Notes under the pieces: model-generated
Told to the model about the DNA's origin: nothing
The model's database searches: none
What the model saw: only the letters and a program-made list of their open reading frames with translations
Shown: positions 44,009-53,070 of the stretch, one piece after another
Layout of the letters: each line of letters starts with the position of its first letter
Position numbering within the stretch: the first letter of the stretch is position 1
Source of the DNA: Parendozoicomonas sp. Alg238-R29
Lineage (GTDB): Bacteria; Pseudomonadota; Gammaproteobacteria; Pseudomonadales; Endozoicomonadaceae
Direction of reading: 5' to 3'
Length of the DNA stretch: 64,000 bases
NCBI RefSeq assembly: GCF_947331445.1
Contig: NZ_CAMZOG010000004.1
Span: 40,671 to 104,670, forward strand
Made by a program: the position numbers and the translations under genes

Positions 44009-45233
44009 AGATAACGGGGCAATGAAAAATGGCGGGCAGCCTTACTGCCAGCCTGACGCGCGCGGCTATTTTGGAGATTTCGGTGGTCAGTTTATCCCCG
44101 AAACCCTGATGCCCGCAGTTCAGGAGCTCAGCGAAGCTTTTAATAAGTACGTTGCTGACCCTGAATTTATGGAAGAATTTGACCGAGATCTAGCCCACTA
44201 TGTGGGTCGTCCATCCCCTCTCTATCATGCTGAACGATGGTCCCGTATGCTCGGCGGTGCCCAGGTTTATCTGAAGCGTGAAGACCTCAACCATACAGGT
44301 GCTCACAAAATTAACCATGCTGTTGGCCAGATTCTGCTGGCTAAGCGTATGGGGAAAACCCGTATTATTGCTGAAACCGGAGCCGGTCAGCATGGTGTGG
44401 CTACAGCAACAGTGTGTGCCCGTTTAGGGTTGGAATGTGTCGTGTATATGGGGGCGAAAGACGTTGAGCGACAAGCTGCCAACGTGTACCGCATGAAGTT
44501 GCTGGGTGCCAAAGTTGTGCCTGTGACTAACGGTTCCCAGACACTGAAAGATTCTATCAATGCTACTCTCCGTGACTGGGTGAGCAACGTTGATAATACC
44601 TTCTATTTGTTGGGTACAGTCTGTGGTCCACACCCTTATCCGCAGATGGTGCGTACTTTCCAGAGTATTATTGGTCGTGAAGCCCGTCGCCAGATTCTGG
44701 ATATGACTGGGAAACTTCCCGATGCACTTGTCGCCTGTGTAGGCGGTGGCTCCAATGCCATGGGACTGTTCAGCGAATTTATCGATGATAAAGGCGTGAA
44801 AATTTACGGTGTGGAAGCCGGTGGCCTTGGTGTCGAATCCGGCAAACATGCGGCACGTTTCAGCGATGGTCGTAAAGGTGTTCTACAAGGCAACCGTACC
44901 CACATTATGTGTGATGATGCCGGCCAGATTATTGAAAGTCATTCCGTATCGGCTGGTCTGGATTATCCTGGTGTTGGCCCTGAGCATGCGTGGTTGCATG
45001 AAATTGGCCGGGCTGAGTACCCTTACGCCACAGATGATGAAGCTCTACAGGCGTTCCATGATCTGACTCTTTATGAGGGGATTATTCCTGCACTGGAAAG
45101 CAGCCACGCTCTGGCTTATGTCAACAAGTTGGCTCCCAGCATGTCTCCGGATCAGAGCATTATCGTGAACTTGTCCGGTCGTGGTGATAAGGATATGCAT
45201 ACTGTTGCTGCCATTGACGGCATTACTTTGTAA
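43998..45233 (+). CDS. trpB: Tryptophan synthase beta chain
   Basis: TrpB condenses indole with serine to make tryptophan, using pyridoxal phosphate. The 411-residue product has the PLP lysine Lys104 in [13 protein letters not shown], the carboxylate-binding [12 protein letters not shown], and the phosphate-binding [13 protein letters not shown] 43998 gives [13 protein letters not shown], a short extension before [15 protein letters not shown]. It overlaps trpF by 11 nt and trpA follows after 11 nt. In Pseudomonas aeruginosa trpBA is elsewhere, next to trpI; here it lies inside the trpF-accD interval. Confidence 0.98.
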   Translation: MSDRDNGAMKNGGQPYCQPDARGYFGDFGGQFIPETLMPAVQELSEAFNKYVADPEFMEEFDRDLAHYVGRPSPLYHAERWSRMLGGAQVYLKREDLNHTGAHKINHAVGQILLAKRMGKTRIIAETGAGQHGVATATVCARLGLECVVYMGAKDVERQAANVYRMKLLGAKVVPVTNGSQTLKDSINATLRDWVSNVDNTFYLLGTVCGPHPYPQMVRTFQSIIGREARRQILDMTGKLPDALVACVGGGSNAMGLFSEFIDDKGVKIYGVEAGGLGVESGKHAARFSDGRKGVLQGNRTHIMCDDAGQIIESHSVSAGLDYPGVGPEHAWLHEIGRAEYPYATDDEALQAFHDLTLYEGIIPALESSHALAYVNKLAPSMSPDQSIIVNLSGRGDKDMHTVAAIDGITL

Positions 45234-45244
45234 GGGGGCTGACA

Positions 45245-46072
45245 ATGACGGCAATACAAACAACTCCGGAAACCAAGCGAATTACAGCCTGTTTTTCTCG
45301 TCTGGAAAGTGAAGGGCGCAAGGGTTTGATCCCTTATGTAACAGCGGGTGACCCTGGTCCGGAAGCCACTGTTCCACTGCTTCACTCTATGGTGGAAGCC
45401 GGTGCGGACATTATTGAACTGGGTATTCCTTTCTCTGATCCGGTTGCCGATGGGCCGGTGATTGAACTGGCTCACCAGCGAGCTGTGTCACAGGGCGTTA
45501 CACTTGCTGACGTTCTGGCAATGGTCGCAGAGTTCAGGAAGAAGGATAATGTGACTCCGATTGCCCTGATGGGGTATTTAAATCCTATCGAAATTATGGG
45601 CTACGAAGTATTTGCCCGCAGAGCGGCTGAGGCTGGAGTTGATGCATTACTGGCGGTAGATATTCCACCGGAAGATGCAGCAACTCTGTTTGAGCCTCTA
45701 CACAAAGAAGGCTTGGAAACAGTCTTTCTGATATCGCCGAATACTGTCGATGAACGTATTCGCAAGATTTGTGCAGTCGCTGGCGGGTATGTTTATTACG
45801 TGTCACTCAAAGGAGTGACTGGGGCCGGTAACCTCGATGCCGATGAGGTTCAGACTCGTGTTGAACATATTAAGTCGTTCACGAATCTGCCGGTGTGTGT
45901 TGGTTTTGGCATACGTGACGGTGCATCTGCAGCTGCCATCAGCAAAACCGCGGATGCAGTTATTGTGGGAACCGCTCTGGTGAAAGAGCTGGCCGCCCAT
46001 GATGACCTCGCTGCCGGGCGGGTTGCTGTGGCAACCCGATTGGCCGAAATGCGTACCGCCATGGATCAGTAA
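45245..46072 (+). CDS. trpA: Tryptophan synthase alpha chain
   Basis: TrpA cleaves indole-3-glycerol phosphate to indole, which passes through a tunnel to TrpB. The 275-residue TIM barrel has the catalytic Glu in [16 protein letters not shown] and Asp in the same block, PYVTAGDPG near the N terminus, and the phosphate-binding VGFGIRDG. The start ATG follows AAGGGGG. It ends the trpFBA group and precedes accD by 80 nt, the order seen in several gammaproteobacteria. Confidence 0.98.
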   Translation: MTAIQTTPETKRITACFSRLESEGRKGLIPYVTAGDPGPEATVPLLHSMVEAGADIIELGIPFSDPVADGPVIELAHQRAVSQGVTLADVLAMVAEFRKKDNVTPIALMGYLNPIEIMGYEVFARRAAEAGVDALLAVDIPPEDAATLFEPLHKEGLETVFLISPNTVDERIRKICAVAGGYVYYVSLKGVTGAGNLDADEVQTRVEHIKSFTNLPVCVGFGIRDGASAAAISKTADAVIVGTALVKELAAHDDLAAGRVAVATRLAEMRTAMDQ

Positions 46073-46152
46073 CTCTTTTCCCTGATCAGCCTTTTTCGGG
46101 CTCGGGAAAGGTTGGTTGGGGGATTAACTCGAATGTGCAACTGGAAAGCGTC

Positions 46153-47085
46153 ATGAGTGGCAGTTGGCTGGATAAACTTGTTCCTTCACTGTCCCGGTCT
46201 GCGAAACAGCCGGGGAAAAGCAGTGTTCCGGAAGGACTCTGGAAGAAATGCGTTAAGTGTGAGTCGGTTCTTTACCGCCCCGAGCTTGAGCGTAATCAGG
46301 ATGTCTGCCCGAAGTGTGAACATCATATGCGTGTTCCTGCCCGTCAGCGTCTTGAACGTCTGTTGGGAGAGGAGCAAGACGAAATGTTTTCCGATCTTGA
46401 GCCTGTTGACCGGCTGAAGTTCAAGGACAGTAAAAAGTATCGTGATCGTTTGAGTCAGGCTCAAAAGAGCACTGGCGAGAAGGATGCTTTGATATGTATG
46501 CGCGGCAATATTGAGGATGTGCAAGTTGTTGCTGTAGCTTTTGAATTTGCCTTTATGGGTGGTTCAATGGGCACTGTTGTGGGTGAAAAGTTTGTTCGTG
46601 CCGGTGAATACTGCCTCGAACACCGTATTCCTCTGGTGTGTTTCTCCGCCAGTGGTGGTGCCCGTATGCAGGAAGCACTGTTCTCCCTGATGCAGATGGC
46701 TCGCACCAGTGCCGTGCTTGAACGTTTGAAGCAGGCTGGCATTCCCTACATTTCTGTGCTGACAGACCCTGTTTACGGTGGTGTTTCTGCCAGCCTGGCC
46801 ATGCTGGGCGATCTGAATATTGGCGAGCCCCGTGCTCTGGTTGGTTTCGCCGGCCCCCGTGTTATTGAACAAACTGTTCGTGAGAAATTGCCAGAAGGCT
46901 TCCAGCGCAGTGAATTTCTGCTGGAGCACGGGCAAGTGGATATGATTGTTCACCGCCACAAGCTTAAGGCAACGCTGGCACGTAGTCTTCGCCGTATGAC
47001 CGGTCATCTGAATCCTGTCATTGAAGAGCCAGTTTCAACGTCAGAGCCAGACAGTGACTTCGATGAAGCCGAAGCTCCAGCTTGA
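46153..47085 (+). CDS. accD: Acetyl-CoA carboxylase carboxyltransferase subunit beta
   Basis: AccD with AccA transfers CO2 from carboxybiotin to acetyl-CoA, giving malonyl-CoA, the first step of fatty-acid synthesis that feeds FabB. The 310-residue protein has the N-terminal zinc finger C33-X2-C36 and C52-X2-C55 ([19 protein letters not shown]). The crotonase-like fold shows [31 protein letters not shown] and [14 protein letters not shown] 46153 (GGAAAG upstream) gives the usual short leader SWLDKLVPS; a GTG 18 nt upstream is less likely. A hairpin follows the stop. Confidence 0.97.
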   Translation: MSGSWLDKLVPSLSRSAKQPGKSSVPEGLWKKCVKCESVLYRPELERNQDVCPKCEHHMRVPARQRLERLLGEEQDEMFSDLEPVDRLKFKDSKKYRDRLSQAQKSTGEKDALICMRGNIEDVQVVAVAFEFAFMGGSMGTVVGEKFVRAGEYCLEHRIPLVCFSASGGARMQEALFSLMQMARTSAVLERLKQAGIPYISVLTDPVYGGVSASLAMLGDLNIGEPRALVGFAGPRVIEQTVREKLPEGFQRSEFLLEHGQVDMIVHRHKLKATLARSLRRMTGHLNPVIEEPVSTSEPDSDFDEAEAPA

Positions 47086-47099
47086 TGTTTGGCTAATTG

Positions 47100-47137
47100 T
47101 CAGTGAAAGCTGCAGAACCTGTTGCAGATTTCACTGA
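47100..47137 (+). terminator. Hairpin between accD and folC
   Basis: TCAGTGAAA (47100-47108) pairs with TTTCACTGA, and the inner CTGCA pairs with TGCAG, leaving an 8-nt loop and one G-A mismatch. There is no T run, so it may be an attenuating or mRNA-stabilising structure rather than a true terminator. Confidence 0.45.
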
Positions 47138-47208
47138 TAATTGCTTGAAATTATTACCCTTTCACTGTACTTAAAGGTTGAAATTTCTAACCGGTCAGCA
47201 ATGCAGTG

Positions 47209-48555
47209 ATGAACGCCTTCTCCACATCTTTTCCGGAAAATCCCAACAGCCTTTCTTCCTGGCTGGCCTTTCTTGAAGCTCGTCGCCCCGAGCATGAAAT
47301 GGTACTTGGCCTTGAACGGGCCGATCGTACTGCTAGAAAACTTCTTCCTGCATCGTTTTACTCTGACAACCGTCCGGTAAAAGTTATTACTGTGGCTGGT
47401 ACAAACGGCAAAGGCAGTACCGTTGCCACTCTGGCTTCTGTACTGAAATCAGCTGGGATTCGTGCCGGGTCATGGACCTCGCCCCACCTGGAAGTCTTCA
47501 ATGAGCGTATCTGCATTGATGGCGAGATGGTGGCTGACCAAGCTATTTGTGATTCTTTTTTCCGCATAGAAAAGCTGCGAGGTGATGATTTTCTCAGCTA
47601 TTTCGAGTTTGGCGCGCTAGCGGCCTTGGATATTTTTTTTCAGGAGAATGTTGATGTCATTCTGCTGGAGGTTGGTCTCGGTGGCAGGCTCGACGCCGTT
47701 AATATTGTTGATGCGGATGTTTCCATCGTTACAACTGTCGACCTCGATCATCAGGCCTGGCTTGGAGATACCATTGAAAAAATTGCCCGAGAGAAGGCGG
47801 GGATATTTCGCACTGGAAGACCGGCGATTTGTGGCGAAGCACAGCCTGCTCATTCACTGTTGGAACATATTAACAATATTCAGGCCATTGAACTCCGGGC
47901 ATCTCAGGCTTTCTATACATCCATTGCCGATAATCTCATGACTTTCAGAGGTCAATGTTTCGATGGGAGCCAGCGAAACATTGAAAAGCTGCCAGTACCC
48001 TCCTTACCGTTAACCAGTGTGATCTGTGCGTTGCAGGCATTGGTCTGGCTGTTCCCGGATGTAACTGATGACAGCATCCGTGATGGCTTGGGGGGGGCTC
48101 AATTGGCCGGCCGTTGTCAGTTGGTGAAGACAACTAACCATCAGGGTGAGCCGGTAACTGTCATGCTGGATGTTGCCCACAACCCTCAGGCTGCGCGCTT
48201 TCTGGCTGAGCGGGTTCAAGCTTTAGGTGAAACAGCACCAGTTGCTGTTTTAGGAATGTTGGATGATAAAGATATGACCGGTGTGCTGGAGCCACTTAAG
48301 GGATGTTTTCGACAGTGGTACACGGCAACAGTGGGTTACGCTGCCAGAGCTCGTACAGGTGCTGACTTGGCTGATGAACTGGTGCGTTTTGGAGAATCTG
48401 TCACCAGCTATAGTGCTGTGAAAGATGCCCTGAGCGCAGCTCTGGAGAGCGCGAAAGCTGGTGATCATATTGTTGTGCTGGGGTCATTTCACACTGTTGG
48501 GGAATCTCTTGGGTTTCTGCGCAGTCGACGAAATAGTTCTCGGATATCTTCCTGA
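47209..48555 (+). CDS. folC: Bifunctional folylpolyglutamate/dihydrofolate synthase
   Basis: FolC adds glutamate to dihydropteroate to form dihydrofolate and then extends the polyglutamate tail of folates. The 448-residue Mur-ligase-fold enzyme has the ATP site AGTNGKGSTVATL (residues 64-70 are GTNGKGS), SWTSPHLEVFNERI, the EVGLGGRLDAVN block and the C-terminal domain with LDVAHNPQAARFL. Either ATG 47209 or the GTG just before it could be the start; no strong ribosome site is seen. It lies between accD and dedD as in pseudomonads. Confidence 0.96.
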   Translation: MNAFSTSFPENPNSLSSWLAFLEARRPEHEMVLGLERADRTARKLLPASFYSDNRPVKVITVAGTNGKGSTVATLASVLKSAGIRAGSWTSPHLEVFNERICIDGEMVADQAICDSFFRIEKLRGDDFLSYFEFGALAALDIFFQENVDVILLEVGLGGRLDAVNIVDADVSIVTTVDLDHQAWLGDTIEKIAREKAGIFRTGRPAICGEAQPAHSLLEHINNIQAIELRASQAFYTSIADNLMTFRGQCFDGSQRNIEKLPVPSLPLTSVICALQALVWLFPDVTDDSIRDGLGGAQLAGRCQLVKTTNHQGEPVTVMLDVAHNPQAARFLAERVQALGETAPVAVLGMLDDKDMTGVLEPLKGCFRQWYTATVGYAARARTGADLADELVRFGESVTSYSAVKDALSAALESAKAGDHIVVLGSFHTVGESLGFLRSRRNSSRISS

Positions 48556-48644
48556 GCGATATGGATAATCGACAGTCTGCTATCTGGCCGGTTAGTATCT
48601 CTTTATATTTGTTTTATGGGGTTCAGTCGGCTGAATTCAGTGAG

Positions 48645-48666
48645 GCCTCCCAAACGAGGCATTTTT
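48645..48666 (+). terminator. Terminator of folC
   Basis: A short stem GCCTC/GAGGC (48645-48649, 48656-48660) is followed by ATTTTT. Flanking GTTCAG and CTGAAC (48621-48672) could lengthen the structure. Confidence 0.5.
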
Positions 48667-48697
48667 GCTGAACCGCCAGTGAACAAGGAATGCCAAT

Positions 48698-49204
48698 ATG
48701 GATCATAAGCGTAAGCAGCGCCTGACCGGTGCTCTGGTTCTGGTCGCTTCAATCGTTATTCTTTACCCGCTGCTGTTCAGTGGTGGGTTTGAAGATGAGG
48801 ATATGGTTCTGACAATACCTGAACCTCCCGAAGCTCCGGAAATTCCGAAGTATGTTGAACGGCTGGATATTCTCATGGAAGCACCACCGGAACCGGCAGA
48901 CTTTGCTCCAGCCCCACCAGCGGCACCGGAAGAACGGCCTTCTCTCGATAAAAAACAGTTGCCAGTCAGTTGGAGTCTCCAGTTGGCGGCTTTTTCAAAG
49001 CAGTTGAATGCTGTTCAGCTGCAAGATCGGTTAAGGGGCGATGGCTTCCGGTCTTATACCCGTGAGTCCAAAGGTTCCAAAGGCCGCATTCTTTACCGTG
49101 TTTACGTAGGGCCGGATCTTCGTAAAGAAAAGATACTGAAACTGCGAAATAGTATTGAGAAGGATTACAGTCTGAAAGGGATGGTAGTGAGATTTGTACC
49201 CTGA
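48698..49204 (+). CDS. dedD: SPOR-domain cell-division protein DedD
   Basis: A 168-residue bitopic inner-membrane protein. A short charged cytoplasmic start (DHKRKQRLTG) leads into one membrane helix (about residues 11-28). A Pro/Glu-rich periplasmic linker follows (PEPPEAPEIPKY, APAPPAAPEE), then a C-terminal SPOR domain from about residue 90 (SWSLQLAAFSKQLNAVQLQ to MVVRFVP). SPOR domains bind denuded septal peptidoglycan and bring DedD to the division site. The location between folC and cvpA is conserved. AAGGA precedes the ATG. Confidence 0.92.
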   Translation: MDHKRKQRLTGALVLVASIVILYPLLFSGGFEDEDMVLTIPEPPEAPEIPKYVERLDILMEAPPEPADFAPAPPAAPEERPSLDKKQLPVSWSLQLAAFSKQLNAVQLQDRLRGDGFRSYTRESKGSKGRILYRVYVGPDLRKEKILKLRNSIEKDYSLKGMVVRFVP

Positions 49205-49307
49205 TGACACATTCAGAAAACAAGAGCCTGACTATAGTGCGGGAATGCTGTTAGAATTCTCGCCCGAAAACTGACCTTATGAGAACAGAAGCGAGTTTTG
49301 TCATTTC

Positions 49308-49802
49308 ATGAACTTGATCTGGGTTGACTGGGTAATAGTGGCTGTTGTTGTGATCTCTGCACTGATCAGCCTGTCCCGTGGATTTTTTAAAGAAGTACTC
49401 TCTCTGGTTACCTGGATAGCCGCAGTTGTTATTGCCTGGCTGTTCAGTGGCAGTTTGGCATTGATGTTTGAAGAATACATTTCTATCCCTTCGCTACGCA
49501 CTATTGCCGCTGCCGGCCTGTTATTTGTTGCCACATTACTAACCGGCGGCATTATCAATACCGTTATCAGCAAGCTTGTTGAAGTGACTGGGTTGTCAGG
49601 AACCGACCGTGCCCTGGGCATGGTTTTTGGTGCCCTGCGTGGAGTTCTACTGGTGACCATGCTGGTTGGCATTGCTGAATATATGCCAGTTCAGCAGGAT
49701 AACTGGTGGGCCGCTTCCACACTTGTTCCACATTTTGAAATTGTCTCTGAATGGGTAAAAGGTCTGGCCATGGATACTCTGGCACCACTGTTTGTCCGTT
49801 AA
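49308..49802 (+). CDS. cvpA: CvpA family membrane protein
   Basis: A 164-residue inner-membrane protein with four hydrophobic segments, beginning NLIWVDWVIVAVVVISALIS and followed by RGFFKEVLSL, the family signature. The family is named for colicin V production in E. coli; its molecular role is not settled, with links to envelope homeostasis. It lies directly upstream of purF, the order found across gammaproteobacteria, and is likely co-transcribed with it in whole or part. Confidence 0.93.
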   Translation: MNLIWVDWVIVAVVVISALISLSRGFFKEVLSLVTWIAAVVIAWLFSGSLALMFEEYISIPSLRTIAAAGLLFVATLLTGGIINTVISKLVEVTGLSGTDRALGMVFGALRGVLLVTMLVGIAEYMPVQQDNWWAASTLVPHFEIVSEWVKGLAMDTLAPLFVR

Positions 49803-49845
49803 GGCATCAGAACCCATAAACTCATATTCAGAAGGTTTCGTCGCT

Positions 49846-49869
49846 GGGGTACAGCACCCACTGTACCCC
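49846..49869 (+). promoter_or_regulatory. Hairpin in the cvpA-purF gap
   Basis: A 9-bp perfect stem GGGGTACAG/CTGTACCCC with the loop CACCCA lies 57 nt before purF. There is no T run after it. It may regulate purF expression; a PurR-type operator was not recognised. Confidence 0.4.
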
Positions 49870-49926
49870 GATTAAGAAAAAGCATTCCTGGACTGGAATT
49901 GCTGACTATATGAGGTATATGGACGC

Positions 49927-51438
49927 ATGTGTGGTATTATCGGGATTTCTGCAGCTAGCCCGATTAATCAGGTGCTCTACGATGCACTGACGGTTTTGCA
50001 GCACCGGGGCCAGGATGCAGCGGGGATGATGACCTGCCATGAAGGGCGGTTTCATCTTCGCAAAGATAATGGCTTAGTCAGGGATGTGTTTCACACACGT
50101 CATATGAAACTCCTCAAGGGTAATATCGGAATTGGCCATGTGCGCTATCCCACAGCGGGCAGTTCCAGCTCTGCTGAAGCCCAGCCTTTTTTTGTAAACT
50201 CTCCTTATGGCATCGCTCTTGCCCATAACGGTAATCTCACCAACGCTCAGGACATAAAAGAAGAGATGTACCGCACCCAGTTGCGGCATATTAACACGAG
50301 TTCTGACTCCGAAATCCTTCTGAATGTTTTTGCCCATGAACTTCATGAGCAGGGGCAATTGCAGCCAAAGCCTGAGCACTTCTTTACCGTGGTAAGCCGG
50401 GTATTGCAAAGATGCCAGGGGGGCTATGCGGTTGTGGCGATGGTGAATGGGCACGGACTGGTTGGTTTCCGTGATCCTCACGGTATTCGCCCGCTGATTT
50501 ATGGCCGCCGTGAAACCCCGGAAGGCCCGGAGTTTATGCTTGCCTCTGAATCTGTTGCCTTGAGTGCACTTGGTTTTGAACCTGTGCGGGATATTCTCCC
50601 CGGGGAAGCCATTTTGATTTCTCCCGACGGTGAGGTTCACACCCAGATCTGTACGGAAACCAGCCAGCTGACGCCGTGTATTTTTGAGTATGTCTACTTT
50701 GCCCGTCCGGACTCAATTATTGATGGGGTTTCGGTTTATAAGTCACGCCTGCGTATGGGGCAGAAGTTGGCAGAGAAGGTGCAAAGGGAATGGGCCGACC
50801 ATGATATTGATGTGGTGATGCCAATCCCTGACAGTAGCCGTCCTGCCGCTATGGAAATGGCAAAATATCTGGGTGTGAATTATCGGGAAGGTTTTGTTAA
50901 AAACCGCTATATCGGTCGCACCTTTATCATGCCCGGTCAAACTGAGCGCAAAAAGTCTGTGAAGCAAAAGCTCAATGCTATTGCTCTTGAATTCAAGGGC
51001 AAGAACGTGATGCTGGTTGATGACTCCATTGTTCGCGGAACGACATGCACTCAGATCATTGAGATGGCACGGGAAGCAGGAGCGAAGAATGTTTACTTCA
51101 GTTCTGCGGCTCCGGAAGTGCGCCACCCCAATGTGTATGGTATCGATATGCCGGTAGCTCATGAGCTTGTGGCCCATGGTCGGACTGTTCCTGAAATCGC
51201 CGAGTTGATTGGTGCAGATAAACTGTTCTACCAGGAACTCCATGATTTGGTCGAGTCCGTGCAGGTGGGTAATCCGACGATTCAAGAGTTTGACTGTGCT
51301 GTCTTTGATGGCAAATATCTGGCTGGGAATGTGGATGAGGATTACCTGAACAAGCTTGCTATGTCCCGCAGTGATGCCGCGAAGACCGCCAGCTCCAAAG
51401 ATGACTCTGTGATTGATGTTTATAACCAGACGGCCTGA
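49927..51438 (+). CDS. purF: Amidophosphoribosyltransferase
   Basis: PurF makes phosphoribosylamine from PRPP and glutamine, the committed step of purine synthesis. The 503-residue product starts MCGIIGIS, so Cys2 becomes the N-terminal nucleophile of the glutaminase domain after Met removal. [11 protein letters not shown] and NGNLTN belong to the same domain. The phosphoribosyltransferase part has the PRPP motif [13 protein letters not shown] and [14 protein letters not shown]. Its length matches E. coli PurF (505). It ends at a good terminator before metZ. Confidence 0.98.
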   Translation: MCGIIGISAASPINQVLYDALTVLQHRGQDAAGMMTCHEGRFHLRKDNGLVRDVFHTRHMKLLKGNIGIGHVRYPTAGSSSSAEAQPFFVNSPYGIALAHNGNLTNAQDIKEEMYRTQLRHINTSSDSEILLNVFAHELHEQGQLQPKPEHFFTVVSRVLQRCQGGYAVVAMVNGHGLVGFRDPHGIRPLIYGRRETPEGPEFMLASESVALSALGFEPVRDILPGEAILISPDGEVHTQICTETSQLTPCIFEYVYFARPDSIIDGVSVYKSRLRMGQKLAEKVQREWADHDIDVVMPIPDSSRPAAMEMAKYLGVNYREGFVKNRYIGRTFIMPGQTERKKSVKQKLNAIALEFKGKNVMLVDDSIVRGTTCTQIIEMAREAGAKNVYFSSAAPEVRHPNVYGIDMPVAHELVAHGRTVPEIAELIGADKLFYQELHDLVESVQVGNPTIQEFDCAVFDGKYLAGNVDEDYLNKLAMSRSDAAKTASSKDDSVIDVYNQTA

Positions 51439-51479
51439 TCAGGGTTTTCTTCAATAAACATTGACTCGTGTGTTAGTGT

Positions 51480-51510
51480 GCAGCATCAGAGATACTGATG
51501 CTGCATTTTT
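51480..51510 (+). terminator. Terminator of purF
   Basis: A perfect 10-bp stem (gcagcatcag 51480-51489, ctgatgctgc 51495-51504) with a 5-nt AGATA loop is followed by ATTTTT. Confidence 0.88.
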
Positions 51511-51527
51511 GTATGGAGATAACCAGA

Positions 51528-52721
51528 ATGAAAAACCGGCAAGAACTTCCTGAATCTGCTTCTTTTGAAACCCTGTCTGTTCGTGCCGGAACTGTGCGCT
51601 CGGCAGAAAGGGAACACAGTGAAGCAATTTACCTAACTTCCAGTTTCATCTATGAGTCTGCTGCCCAGGCCGCCGCGGTTTTTGCCGGGGAAGAAGAGGG
51701 TAATGTCTATTCCCGTTATACCAATCCCGGTGTTCGGATGTTTGAAGAGCGGATGATGGCGCTGGAAGGGGCAGAAGAAGGCTGTGCTACCGGCTCTGGT
51801 ATGGCGGCCATTTTGGGTATTTGCATGGCACACCTGAAAGCTGGTGACCATGTGATTTGCTCCCGTAGTGTTTTTGGTACAACTGTCACCATTTTTGGTA
51901 AAACGCTGGCCCAGTTTGGTGTGACCTGTACTTTTGTGGAGCTTACTGATCTTGAGCAGTGGCAAGCAGCCATGAAGCCGGAAACCAAAATGTTGTTTCT
52001 GGAAACACCTTCCAACCCCCTGTGCGAAGTCGCAGACTTGGAAGCCATTGCGGCTATTGCCCACGAGGGTGATGCACTGTTCGTGGTTGATAACTGTTTC
52101 TGCACCCCCGCTCTTCAGCAACCTTTGGCCTGGGGCGCGGACATTGTGATGCACTCGGCCACTAAGTTTATAGATGGTCAGGGTCGCTGTATGGGTGGTA
52201 TTGCCTTGGGCAATAAAGAGTTGATTCAGCCTATCCAACTCTGGCAGCGTGGGGCGGGCGCCAGCTTGAGCCCGTTTAATGCCTGGGTGCTGCTGAAAGG
52301 TTTGGAAACACTGAAGCTGCGTATGGATGCTCATTGCCGTAATGCCCAGCAATTAGCTTGGTGGTTGGCTGAGCACCCGAAGGTCGTCGATGTGCATTAT
52401 TGCGGTTTGCCCCATCACCCCGGTGCGGCCTTAGCCCGCAAACAGCAGCAGGGTTACGGCGGCGTACTGTCTTTTGAAGTTGAGGGAGGGCGTGAAGCAG
52501 CCTGGAAAGTGATTGATAGTGTTCAGATTATCTCCCGTACGGCGAACCTTGGAGATACCCGTACAACGGTCACTCACCCGGCCTCAACGACCCATTGCCG
52601 TTTAAGTGATGAAGACAAACTTAAGGCCGGTATAGCCGAAGGGCTGGTTCGTATCGCTGCTGGCCTGGAGAATGTTGAAGACCTGAAGGCTGATCTCGAA
52701 CGAGGGTTGTCTCAGCTCTGA
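51528..52721 (+). CDS. metZ: O-succinylhomoserine sulfhydrylase
   Basis: MetZ makes homocysteine directly from O-succinylhomoserine and sulfide with pyridoxal phosphate, the direct sulfhydrylation route of pseudomonads. The 397-residue product shows the Cys/Met-metabolism fold: YSRYTNPGVRMFEERM, ATGSGMAAILGI, and the PLP lysine Lys213 in HSATKFIDGQGRCMGG. SRTANLGDTRTTVTHPAS lies in the C-terminal domain. ATG 51528 has GGAG 9 nt upstream and is preferred over in-frame starts at 51513 and 51498. MetZ and MetB/MetC are related; the symbol rests on similarity and on synteny with purF. Confidence 0.94.
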   Translation: MKNRQELPESASFETLSVRAGTVRSAEREHSEAIYLTSSFIYESAAQAAAVFAGEEEGNVYSRYTNPGVRMFEERMMALEGAEEGCATGSGMAAILGICMAHLKAGDHVICSRSVFGTTVTIFGKTLAQFGVTCTFVELTDLEQWQAAMKPETKMLFLETPSNPLCEVADLEAIAAIAHEGDALFVVDNCFCTPALQQPLAWGADIVMHSATKFIDGQGRCMGGIALGNKELIQPIQLWQRGAGASLSPFNAWVLLKGLETLKLRMDAHCRNAQQLAWWLAEHPKVVDVHYCGLPHHPGAALARKQQQGYGGVLSFEVEGGREAAWKVIDSVQIISRTANLGDTRTTVTHPASTTHCRLSDEDKLKAGIAEGLVRIAAGLENVEDLKADLERGLSQL

Positions 52722-53070
52722 TTTTCTGACGGAGTTGATCAGTTGCTTATGCCATTAGGGTAACGCTTTTAAACTATCTTAATCCGGCTCTGTGCAGGGC
52801 TGCCCCAATTGTTTCCACTGCTGTGTTAATAGTTGGGGCTGTCTCCTCAAGCCGAATCGGGCGAACGGATTGTCATAGCTTTTTAGCAGCTTCAACTGCG
52901 AAGTCTCCAATCTTGCCCATTACATAACCCCTGAATACTTTTTCCAGTTTAGGCTGCTAATGCCTATAAGTCTGATGAAACTCCTGCCTTGCCGGTGGTC
53001 AAGAGAGATACCATCGTGGGCTATTCAAGGTTAGAATGCGCGACTTTCTAGAACTTTGACCTGAGCTCCA
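52722..53070. other. Intergenic region between metZ and the YgiQ gene
   Basis: These 349 nt hold no supported gene. There is a weak inverted repeat GCCCCAA/TTGGGGC (about 52801-52848) without a T run. A 15-codon minus-strand frame beginning MGKIGDFAVEAAKK near 52920 is too short to call. Confidence 0.4.
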
